64,000 bases of DNA from Anthostomella pinea (taxonomy: Eukaryota; Ascomycota; Sordariomycetes; Xylariales; Xylariaceae). Positions 55,510-64,000 of this stretch are shown here, piece after piece (the first letter of the stretch is position 1; the number at the start of each line of letters is the position of its first letter). Under the pieces are notes generated by a model. That model saw only the letters and a list, made by a program, of their open reading frames with translations. It was not told where the DNA came from and made no database searches. The DNA lies in the NCBI GenBank assembly GCA_963556695.1, contig CAUWAG010000003.1:5084001-5148000 (forward strand), read 5' to 3'. The translations under genes were made by a program, and so were the position numbers.

Positions 55510-58482
55510 CTAACTTTTCACCAACCTCGTCTCATAGATAGCCACCAAACCCAGTCGCCGGCCCCAGGAATCCCACAAAGATCTACACGGCACAAGCGCC
55601 CCTATCCCAGACAGCACGCCAAAGTCCACCCCCTGCGAGGCGTTAATATACGTGATCTTCCGCCTCAACAGACCCTTCTCTTCGGAGGACAGCTTGAACA
55701 CCTCCGACACAAACACCTTATTCAGCGAGGTCCCCACGGCATTCGTAACGAACTCGATAATTCCCAGATCAACCACCACGGAATCGACGGCTTGGCTCTT
55801 CTGCAGGACGGTCGTGCTCTGGATATACACGCCGTCGCCGCACTCCACGATGACGTGGTGGATGTCGAGCAGTGTGTCATCAGGCGCTCCCCATTGCAAT
55901 GGCACCGACACGTCGCGGACAGAAAACAGCCGCACAGAACCAGCCTCCAGCCTCGCGAGCCCGACGTGCGCGTGCCATTCCACGCCCGCTTGTCGGGGGA
56001 GCTCTTCGACTTCGGCCGTGAACATGAACGGGAGGTTCGCCTCTTTCGCCCCTTTCAACCCCGAGCCGTCAACTTCATCATCATCATCATCATCATCGAA
56101 ATCAAACCCCGCCAAGACCTCCCAGTCCGGCAACAGCGGCACAGAACCCGCCTCCCCGTCGCCGTACGTCATGAACTCCGTATTATACCTGCGATCCCAG
56201 AGATCGGGGCCCGCCTCCTCCTCATCACCACTAGAACCCGAGGTTTGAGACCACAGGTGCGCTGCCCTCCACGACGCAGCTGCGAGCTGGGCTCTGTGTC
56301 TTGCGGCCTCGGCGGATGGCGCGCGGGGGAGGTAGGCGACGGCGCTGGTCCACCACTGCACATGCATCTCAACAGCGACGCGCCAGAGGTGCTGCAGCGC
56401 GAGCGTGGTTTGGAGCCGGAAGTCATCTGGGGTTGAGGAAGAAGGCAATACCATGGAGGCGGGGAGGAGCGGGATCTGGCCTGCTATGCATACCGCGAGA
56501 GGAGAGTGCTGCTGTGGACTGTTCTGATCATCTCCAGCTGATGACGGCGGCAGCAAAGGGAAGGCAACAGCTTGGCTATAGGGACCGATATTCGCCGGCG
56601 CCCAGTACGACCGGGACTGGACGTGCAGACCGCGTCTGTCATCGGGCCTTAGACGGGGTTGTATACTTAGGAAGATGGCGATGGTGGCGGCCTGGGGTAG
56701 TAGGCCGTCGCAGCATGATATGGTGACTCTGGAGGGGGGATTGGGTTCGCGGAATAGCGACCCGTAGAGCTGGTTGATTACGGGGAAGTCCGACATGCGC
56801 CGCAGGGCGATGACGGTGTTGGTGATGGCATTTGCAGGCAGAGACCGCTCTTGCAGCCGGCCCCGGATCTGGTCTACGATCTCCGCGGTCTGGTCCTCGA
56901 CGGTCAGGTGGCCACGACCGCCGTAGAAACACCATTCCTCTCCCTCTTCAGGGTGCCGCGGGAGTCTCCATCTCGGGAGCTCGGGCTGTGGTGAGTCCCG
57001 TGGTAGGTTGACGAGGTCTATGTGCTGATCCTCATGGCATAGTGATTGCAGGATGTCCTCGAACTTCGGGTCCAGGAGCGCAGGTATGCGAACGCCTGCC
57101 CCTTGCGGTGTCGAAGGATCACGATCAGCACCAATATCGGCACCATCACCGTCAACAACATCTCTCTTCATCTCAACGCTCGCCTCCCCGATACTCAACC
57201 AAGCACAGCCGCCCCCCTCGCGCACGACGCGGCGCGCCGCATCAGGAACCACGATGCGACCCTTGAACAAGGAGCGCGGGCCATCCACGACCAGCGTCTC
57301 GAACTCGCCGCCCTCGCCAATGACCGCGCCCCGACTGCCCGCACCCCCAAAGCGGCGCATGGCGCGCTGGACCCGCCCCGCCCCGGCCACGCTCGCCACG
57401 TTCGCCCAGAGGAAGTCCTCGTCGAGCCCCGCGCTCGCGACCTTGATGATGCGGGCGTCCAGACCCACGGCTGCCATGTCGCGGAGGAGCTGGGCGTCAT
57501 CATTACCGTCACCGGCACCATCACCACCACCACCACCACCAGTACCACTACCGGCCTGTCCTGCACTACCACCACCACTACTACATCCAAGGTCATGTGC
57601 CGCCGGCCCTGACGACAACGACAACGACGACAACGATGACAGGGAAGCAGCAGCAGCAGCAGTCGGAAGCTCGGGGAACTGCCACAGGTAGGCCAGCGGC
57701 ACTAGGCCCAGGCGCAGGGCGACGGACTCGACGCGCGTGCGCTGGTACGTCGATAGGATGGCGCCCGTGCACAGGGCGTTCGCCTCTGGGTGCGCCTTCA
57801 GAACGGCGCGCAGGAGCGGGACCAGGGACTCGGTCTCGTCCTCCTCGACCTCGTCCTCGGCCCTGTGCTCATCCCTGTGCTCATGATTGTGAGCGTGGTC
57901 GTGGTCGTGGCCTCCTTCGGTCCCGTGCGTCGTGCCTTGCCCCTCTGGCGCGGACGATAACAGTAGTGGTGTTGCTGAGTCAGGCCCTGTCGATGGTCTG
58001 GGCTTCTTCTGGTTCTGGTGGTGCTTGGAGTCGTGCTGGTAGCTGACGCCGTGGTGGACCGAGGTCCCCACGATGGGCTGGCGGAACAGAGGCAGCCCGG
58101 TGGCCTGCGCGTAGAGGGGGATCACCTGGTGCCCGACGGTCTGGTACATGAGACTGTTCAGGTCCGTCTCTTCATGCTCCTGCTCCTCCTCCTCCACCAC
58201 ATCCACTTCCTGCCGTCCGTCGTCCCCATCACCGTCGAGGGCTGCACGCGCACCGTGCTGATGCCGGGTCGTCTCGCCGGGACGATGATGCCGTGGGCTT
58301 GGGCTTGGGCTTCTTCCGCTGGTGCTGGCGCTGTTGGCGCTTGCGTCGTCAGCAGCTGCTGGGTGGAGGTTGGCCAGAGCGACGACGCGGTGCCCGTTCG
58401 CTAGGCAGTGGAGCAGCGAGTAGAAGCTGTCCTTGCCGCCCGACACGAGCGCGATGACATTTAGGGACCCCTCGGCCGCCAT
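55510..58482 (-). CDS. DPH6: Diphthine-ammonia ligase
   Basis: This is one uninterrupted frame of 990 residues from the ATG at 58482. The N-terminal PP-loop ATPase opens ALVSGGKDSFYSLLHCLANGH. Other family blocks are MYQTVGHQVIPLYAQATGLPL, ALCTGAILSTYQRTRVESVALRLGL, IKVASAGLDEDFLWANVAS and GEGGEFETLVVDGPRSLFKGRI. The C-terminal half has two RidA/YjgF-like domains, beginning near PVINQLYGSLF and YWAPANIGPYSQAVAF. The enzyme amidates diphthine to diphthamide on elongation factor 2, the last step of that pathway. Low-complexity inserts rich in His, Asp, Glu and Gly separate the conserved blocks, including HDHDHAHNHEHRDEH, which makes it longer than many orthologues. No intron is needed. Confidence 0.9.
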   Translation of the reverse strand: MAAEGSLNVIALVSGGKDSFYSLLHCLANGHRVVALANLHPAAADDASANSASTSGRSPSPSPRHHRPGETTRHQHGARAALDGDGDDGRQEVDVVEEEEQEHEETDLNSLMYQTVGHQVIPLYAQATGLPLFRQPIVGTSVHHGVSYQHDSKHHQNQKKPRPSTGPDSATPLLLSSAPEGQGTTHGTEGGHDHDHAHNHEHRDEHRAEDEVEEDETESLVPLLRAVLKAHPEANALCTGAILSTYQRTRVESVALRLGLVPLAYLWQFPELPTAAAAASLSSLSSLSLSSGPAAHDLGCSSGGGSAGQAGSGTGGGGGGDGAGDGNDDAQLLRDMAAVGLDARIIKVASAGLDEDFLWANVASVAGAGRVQRAMRRFGGAGSRGAVIGEGGEFETLVVDGPRSLFKGRIVVPDAARRVVREGGGCAWLSIGEASVEMKRDVVDGDGADIGADRDPSTPQGAGVRIPALLDPKFEDILQSLCHEDQHIDLVNLPRDSPQPELPRWRLPRHPEEGEEWCFYGGRGHLTVEDQTAEIVDQIRGRLQERSLPANAITNTVIALRRMSDFPVINQLYGSLFREPNPPSRVTISCCDGLLPQAATIAIFLSIQPRLRPDDRRGLHVQSRSYWAPANIGPYSQAVAFPLLPPSSAGDDQNSPQQHSPLAVCIAGQIPLLPASMVLPSSSTPDDFRLQTTLALQHLWRVAVEMHVQWWTSAVAYLPRAPSAEAARHRAQLAAASWRAAHLWSQTSGSSGDEEEAGPDLWDRRYNTEFMTYGDGEAGSVPLLPDWEVLAGFDFDDDDDDDEVDGSGLKGAKEANLPFMFTAEVEELPRQAGVEWHAHVGLARLEAGSVRLFSVRDVSVPLQWGAPDDTLLDIHHVIVECGDGVYIQSTTVLQKSQAVDSVVVDLGIIEFVTNAVGTSLNKVFVSEVFKLSSEEKGLLRRKITYINASQGVDFGVLSGIGALVPCRSLWDSWGRRLGLVAIYETRLVKS

Positions 58483-60224
58483 CGTCGCTTTTGCTTTGCT
58501 TTGGACTTACTCGCCCACTCACGGGCTCGCTCGCTTGTTTGCTGGCTGGCTGGCTCGTTCGCTTGTTTATTTGCTTGCCAGTTTAGATAGCTTCAATGCG
58601 AAGAGGGGACGGCCACAATGGGTAGTATCCAACAGCTCCAGTATGTATCAGCAAGGACCTGGAATATCAGGTAGGAGAGCAGATCTAGCGGCGGATCGTG
58701 ACCCAGCCTGTCGGATCACGACGCCGGACCCCTCTGCTGCTTCGTGCGTTGTCCTTTTCCCCCAGTCGCTGACCAGCCTAGACGCGTCCACCCTCGGGTA
58801 TCGTGACCCGTGACTGGATCGTCTGGCCGTTTGTTTGTTTATTGATCGCACCTAGCGTGTTCAGGTTAGCAGGTGCCACGGGTAGCAGATCCCCCGAAGA
58901 AGAGGAGAACTCTAGCAGACTTTTACGCGGGTGACGGCGTGTTGGCAGGGCCGAATGGAAGAGATGGGACGGAATAGGGCAGCCGCCCGGCTAGTAGCCT
59001 GGCCAGCTAAAGAAAGTAGGTAGGTAGCTACCGTAGTGAACTTGGAGTCTTGGATAGAGCGTTTGGCCAAGCCTGTCGGAAATTATTATGATGGCTTTTG
59101 TACCTGGAGAGAAAAGACTAGCTGAGGCTTGTTCTTGTAGACTACTGTAGTGTTCTTGCTACCGTGGTGGTGGAGTCGCAATCGGGCTGGTAGCTTCAGT
59201 GATCATCCGACCGAATTCCAAATCTCTTCCAGGGTCTAGTATGTGTCATAATGCAAGATTGACAGCTCGAGCGCCGAAGCACAAGTGTGCATACCTAGTC
59301 GCTATGAATGACTCGGGGAAATATCAATACCTTACCTCCCGTCTGTACCTCATCAAGGTACATACCTACAGGTACGTGAACGACTTTTATCCAAGATCCT
59401 AGTAGCAATAGGACTGACATAGTGTGGCCGAAGCTTCGGTAGCTCGTAATCATATCACCAGGGAGAGATAGGTACGAATAATTCTGAATTTGTTTATGCT
59501 TGATTGCAGCGGCAGATTGATGCTTGATTTCCTATTTGTACAGAGTTTGCCGAGAGCTGTTGTCAGGTGACCAGCACTATGCTAGAGCAATCGCAGGAAA
59601 GAGGTCTTGAAATGAACGGGTAAAAGTAGACACAAGAAGGGGGCTACGCTCGGAATACACCCTCGCAGGCTATACCGGTGAATTGTCCCCCACTGGAAAT
59701 ACATTGCCCCAAGCAACAGCGGCTGCTCTGCCCCGCCTGCTGTAGAGATTACAACGAGCGTAGAGAAAGGTAGGCCGCCTGAGATGATGTGTGTATCGCG
59801 TTGCTTCTTTCATGACCAAACAGTAAAACACAGCAGTTCGCAGTGTGTCAAAGATCCCTCCATATCACGCCCCTCGTCGCGAGAACCCCCAATGACAATC
59901 CTATACCGCCGTGTCGCCCCTGGAGTGTTTGGTCGTCATGATGTGAGGAAAAAGTGTGTCGCAATGATGGTACAAGACAAGCCGATGCCGGAAATCAAAG
60001 TGCAACTTTTCGCGTCCTGTCTAGTGAATGCCCTCCGTCTCGATCCCCCTGAAGGGAGCCTGGTGAACCATCTTGTGACCCTAGAGACTGATCCGCGTAA
60101 AGGCTAGCGGGGTAGGTCGGGTGTGAAGAAGTCGTTATGTCATTACGTGCGTGCGCCGAAGGGAACTCTCGCCAGTCCTCCGACGTATTGATGGGTCTGA
60201 GCTTGGTGAATGTCAAGGACTCAT
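58483..60224. other. DPH6 promoter and gene-free region
   Basis: The left end holds the DPH6 promoter with a run of CTGG and TTTG repeats near 58530-58575. The right end should contain the 3' UTR of the C2H2 regulator. Several short frames in between show no motif. Confidence 0.5.
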
Positions 60225-62244
60225 CTAGTCAGATCGCTTGCGCTTCTTGTCGCTGACATCGCTTGACGAGTCATCGGAATAGTCGCTGCCAGGGACTTCG
60301 GAGGCGACCTGGAATAGCACCTTGCCAAAGTTGTGGTAGTCGGCTTCGCCGGCAGGCATCATGTCTAGCTCCTCGCTACCGTCGATGAGGTTCATGACAA
60401 TGGCACCACTGCCATGGGTTCGCGCATGCTGGGACAGGTTGTCGCTGCGGGAGAAGGTCTTGCCGCACTCATGGCACTCAAAAGGCTTGTCAAGGGTGTG
60501 CAGAGAGCGGACGTGTCGCTTAAGGTGTTCCTGGCGACGGAATCGGCGGTTGCAGAGCTCGCAGACAAAAGTCTTGCTGGGGTCATCGGTTAACGACTGC
60601 TTGCGGCCTCGGCGAGTAGGAGGTGCCGGCACTATGCCCGCGGGTGCACTGGAGCCCGAGGTAGATCCAGTGTTATCAGCGCTCTGGTTGGCGACAGTCT
60701 GGACAGGTGCCTGTTGTTGGCCCTGACCCTCGCCTGAGTTGGAGTCTGCAGCGACAGTCATGGTTGGTGCAGACTTTCGGGTCTCTTTCTTGGACTTCTT
60801 GAACTTCTTGCCCTTGTGAGAGTCAGGGTCTGATGAGGATGCTGAAGGGCTGGGAAGACCGGTGACTGCGCAAGAAGTACTGTCGTCCGAGTCAAATTCA
60901 CCTTCGGTCAGGAACGAATCGTGGCCAAGCGACAGCGTGGTGGAGCAGGTAGCAGAACGCGGCCTCTTCACGTCGGGGTTGGGTTGCTCGCCGAGGTTGA
61001 CAAGACGGTTGACGAAATCGTCCTCAGATTCCAGGTCGGAGATGTCGTCAAATGTTGGCAGGCCGTGGTGAATTGACGGGCTGAAATCGAAGGAGTCGGG
61101 CAGTGGAGTTTGGCAGGCGTCAGTGTCCCCCCTGAATTCCTCCAATGCGACAGGGGCAGAAAATTCAAGGGCCAATGCAGTATTTGCGAGGCCGCCAACA
61201 GTCAGGTTGCGGGGGTCACAGAAATCGACTTGGTCTTGGTCAGAGGTGGATGCAGATGCGACAGAGCACGCATAGGGCGAGGGTGATGGCGAGAGGGATG
61301 GGCAGGAGGGCGATGTTGTGGAAAGGAGGTCGCTGGAGATGCTGGAGATGCTTGTGTTAAGCGAGCAGGGGAAGTTGGTGGCTGCAGGTGTCTGCGAGTG
61401 CGCGTGCGCGTGCGAGTGGTGCAAGTACACTGCCAAAGTCTCGTGTTAGCACCCAAATTCCCAAATTTTAGAAGGTTCCGCACCAAGCCCAATTCGGGGT
61501 GCGTTCAATTTCGAGAGCCCCGCCGAGAGCCGTGGAATAAACCACCTCCACCTCCACCACTGCCCACCTCCACTCGGACCAAAGAACAACCACGGTGATT
61601 GATGCTTCGGCCCATCAATTGGACCCGGTCACTCTTGCGCCGGCATGGGTGATTCAAAACAGAGGCACACAAAAAGAAACAGGCAACCTACCAGGTGTAA
61701 GTGGGGGTGAGCCGAAGCTGGACCAGTCCAGTCCCTCCAGGATCTCCGGTGTGGCCTCGAGTTCCGCCTTGATTGTCTCGCATCCGTCCAAGCCCGAGAA
61801 CATCGGGTTCAATGGCGTCGCCAAGACGTCGTGCGTGTTGCAGGGGCTGCCCATCGAGCTGCCCGAAGTCGAGAGCGCCGGCGTGGCCGGGTAGAAGCTG
61901 TCGTGCTCACCCATGTCCGTCTCCAGCATCAGCTTTGCCCGCTGGCTGGGGACGAGTATCCCGGGCCGTTGCGCCGCCTGGGGTGAGGCCATTGGGGTGA
62001 TGTTGCTGGGCACGGGGTTGAACACTTGGGCCGGTACTCCCTGCTGCGAGCAGGACGAGTTTGGTCTGGAGTAGATGGGCGTGGAGGGGAGCGTTGGCAC
62101 CACAGGGTACATCTGCTGCTGCATCTGTTGGAAGCCTGGGTGTTGGCTGAAGTGGCCGTGCTGTCGGCTATCTGCTTTGGGGTCTGGCGTGTAGTAGAGG
62201 AACGGTGCCTGTCCCATCTGTGCCGTCATCATGTTCGAATCCAT
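60225..62244 (-). CDS. msn2: C2H2 zinc-finger stress regulator, Msn2/Seb1 type
   Basis: Exons are 61692-62244 and 60225-61429, giving 585 residues; the 262-nt intron starts GTAGGT, ends GGCAG and splits a Val codon. Two adjacent C2H2 fingers lie near residues 467-520: [22 protein letters not shown] followed by [23 protein letters not shown]. The fingers, with RRQEHLKRH and RSDNLSQH contact helices, match yeast Msn2/Msn4 and filamentous Seb1/MoMsn2, which bind CCCCT stress elements. The rest is Ser/Pro/Gln-rich, with acidic stretches that may activate transcription and a basic [13 protein letters not shown] stretch that may be a nuclear signal. The family controls responses to osmotic, oxidative and heat stress. 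The ATG at 62244 gives MDSNMMTAQ. Confidence 0.9.
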
Positions 62245-62926
62245 CGTGACTGATACAGGTTAGTCTCCTGGTCCTCTGTCTCAGTCCAGTCCCAGACACT
62301 GACCTGATACAAGTTTCCGTCTCTTGGTTAGTTTGTCGTCGGTGATGTGGTGCTTCTCGTTTATATATTAGGTTGCTGTATATAGTTGTGCTATACAATG
62401 CTTGCGCGAGGCGGTTGGCCTAATGATGGTGGTATCGGTTCCAGGTTGGAAGGAATGGACGTCAGTCTCGAAGTGTGTTTCGAAGACTATCTAGTGGTGT
62501 TGACTCGGGTTGATGATGTTATACAGGTTGTTGTCTGATTCGCCTTGGGACTCCAGAGTCTTATTGTCTGAAGAGAGGACTGCTGGGGATGGAGGAGGAA
62601 CAGGCTGATCTTGTATACAAATGAATGAAGGCAAGGAAGCTGGTGGTTCCAAAAGAGGGTCGAGCCACAAGATGAAAAAGAACCGATTAGGGTATGAAGG
62701 AGAAAGAGAAACCGACGGATCTGTCGATCACAGACTGGGTGCAAGAATGAGCGTGGTTGAAGGGACCTGGGGACCTTGGAGGATAATGTAAAAGAGGTCG
62801 TAGCAGACGACGCCAGATCCACGACTGATAAAACCCCCCCATCGATAGGCACAGGGCGGTCTGCGGATGGAATGGGGACCCAAAGAGAACCCACCCACCC
62901 ATGCTTGTCTCACTTGGGGAAGAGGT

Positions 62927-63202
62927 GACAGGGGCACGGCCCAAGACCTGGCCCCAGACTCCCAGACTCCCAGACTCCCAGGTCGACAGACAGGCAGACA
63001 GGTCGGCGTACGGTACTGCGTAGATTTTGGGACCCCTGTCCGCATGTCTGGGGCAAGACGGAAACATCAGATGAGTGGGTGGCCACTGGGCGCAGCCACC
63101 GCACGATTCTAAATCTGGATGGCAGCGTCGGTCGACAGGGGACATGAACGAGCCTACGAGGTACCGCGTGTCGACGGGTACAGTCTCGACGGGCCCCCTG
63201 TC
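62927..63202. promoter_or_regulatory. Cluster of four GACAGGGG/CCCCTGTC sites
   Basis: GACAGGGG occurs at 62927-62934 and 63134-63141, and its complement CCCCTGTC at 63033-63040 and 63195-63202. Each contains the CCCCT stress-response core. They lie about 680-960 bp upstream of the start of a gene whose own product should bind that core, so self-regulation is plausible. Confidence 0.5.
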
Positions 63203-63462
63203 CGACCGGCCATGTACTATACCCACCTAGCCATGTACTAGTCGCCCGGTATACAAATACCTGACGCATACGACACCATGCATAACGAGCAGTCCACATC
63301 GCTCAGGGCGGGTGTCCAGCGATACGGGCTCGGTGCAGTTGAGAGAGGCTTAGGTCGTGCATAGTTCCTGCGGTAGTGCGGGTTCGACAGCTAAACAGGG
63401 ATATGGGAACATTTCTGGGACTTCCACTTGAAACTATTCTCTCTTTCTCGCTTCTGCGCTCT

Positions 63463-63498
<36 letters not shown>
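63463..63498. repeat. CTGG microsatellite
   Basis: About nine uninterrupted tandem copies of CTGG. Confidence 0.9.
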
Positions 63499-63501
<3 letters not shown>

Positions 63502-64000
63502 GCCTGGCTCGCCTGGCCTGGCCTCGCCCACATGGCATAGCACACTGACGATAACCCATCCCTGGCTGGGGTGGAGTTGTGCGTGTTCATCTTCATCTTC
63601 GACTGCATCATAACGCTATGCTGGTGGGATGCCTCCCTCACCGGTGACGTGGTGGACAATATTGTAAACCGGCTGGCTGTGCCAGATGACGCGCCGAGTG
63701 GCCTGGCGGTGTTCCTGTTCATCAGAGATTCGCACATACCAGGCCTGCACAGGCGCGCGCACAACTGGTCACCGACCATCCATGCCTCTGCGACTCTTTC
63801 AGGAATTGATTGTCGTAAATGGGTTGGATGGATGGGCGCACTCTGCACAAGTACTGTACCTGGACAGGTATGTATGCACAGGCCCGCGACCGTGATAGGT
63901 GGGATACGCCGCTGGACCACAGGCTTCAGCACGTCGCGAGCCACACAAATTGCACAACTCGTCCCTCTTTGCAATGGCCTTGTCTTTCGGCTGTAACATT

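Larger units (their letters stand above)
62245..64000. promoter_or_regulatory. Long upstream region of the Msn2-type gene
   Basis: No conserved protein is encoded here. The region includes a pyrimidine/purine-biased leader, tandem CAGACTCC units at about 62954-62984, a cluster of stress-element 8-mers (listed separately) and a CTGG microsatellite at 63463-63498. The gene at the far right, if any, is outside the window. Confidence 0.5.

Noticed and set aside
57046..57691. Two overlapping plus-strand frames opposite DPH6
   Set aside because: They are Thr/Pro/Ser-rich translations of the DPH6 low-complexity inserts in antisense.
63303..63974. A 223-codon minus-strand frame at the right end
   Set aside because: It contains a translated CTGG microsatellite (GQASQAGQPASQPASQ) and shows no domain.
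1..64000. tRNA, rRNA, CRISPR or a secondary-metabolite cluster
   Set aside because: No cloverleaf with matching A and B boxes, no regular spacer array and no synthase or P450 cluster genes were seen; a tRNA scan would settle the first point.

Overview
This window comes from a filamentous ascomycete, most likely a Pezizomycotina species of the Sordariomycete type. The genes have short introns (about 48 to 290 nt) with GT..AG ends and CTAAC or CTGAC branch points. The conserved genes are typical of such fungi, and the transposon remnants show the AT-rich decay expected of repeat-induced point mutation (RIP). Exon structures were read by hand from splice sites and reading-frame continuity; no alignment or transcript data were available.

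Left arm (1-15.1 kb): a SAM plus PH domain polarity-type protein whose first exon appears to be only the start codon; a single-pass membrane protein with a cysteine-rich ectodomain; the ER packaging chaperone SHR3; a GH47 alpha-1,2-mannosidase; and an unknown gene that ends exactly where a transposon begins.

First transposon block (15.1-23.1 kb): a decayed Ty3/gypsy element on the minus strand (LTR, gag, protease, reverse transcriptase, start of integrase). A 5'-truncated Tad1-like LINE interrupts its reverse transcriptase and is bounded by a perfect 14-bp target duplication. An AT-rich tract follows.

Accessory segment (23.1-32 kb): a three-exon gene resembling the fungal DUF7587 group, a relic reading frame, a small cysteine-rich secreted protein, a RING protein and a secreted M28 aminopeptidase. 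Three diverged copies of a 100-150 bp repeat are spaced through it. Core genes resume with phosphomannomutase SEC53 and a large WW plus PhoD-like phosphatase protein.

AT-rich island (39.25-45.76 kb): essentially gene-free, with normal-GC patches that are LTR remnants. Four short TG..CA elements in or beside it keep perfect 5-bp target duplications, so they probably arrived after the surrounding sequence had decayed. A copy of the gypsy LTR is split across the island, in inverted orientation to the copy at 22 kb.

Right arm (46.9-64 kb): a small heat-shock protein with a long Gly/Pro/His/RGG N-terminus, KEOPS subunit PCC1, phosphatase CDC14, a membrane-anchored type B carboxylesterase, diphthine-ammonia ligase DPH6 and a Msn2/Seb1-type C2H2 stress regulator. 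The regulator's upstream region holds four copies of an 8-mer containing the stress-response core, and the heat-shock gene also has such cores, suggesting a possible regulatory link. I found no convincing tRNA, rRNA, CRISPR array or biosynthetic cluster.
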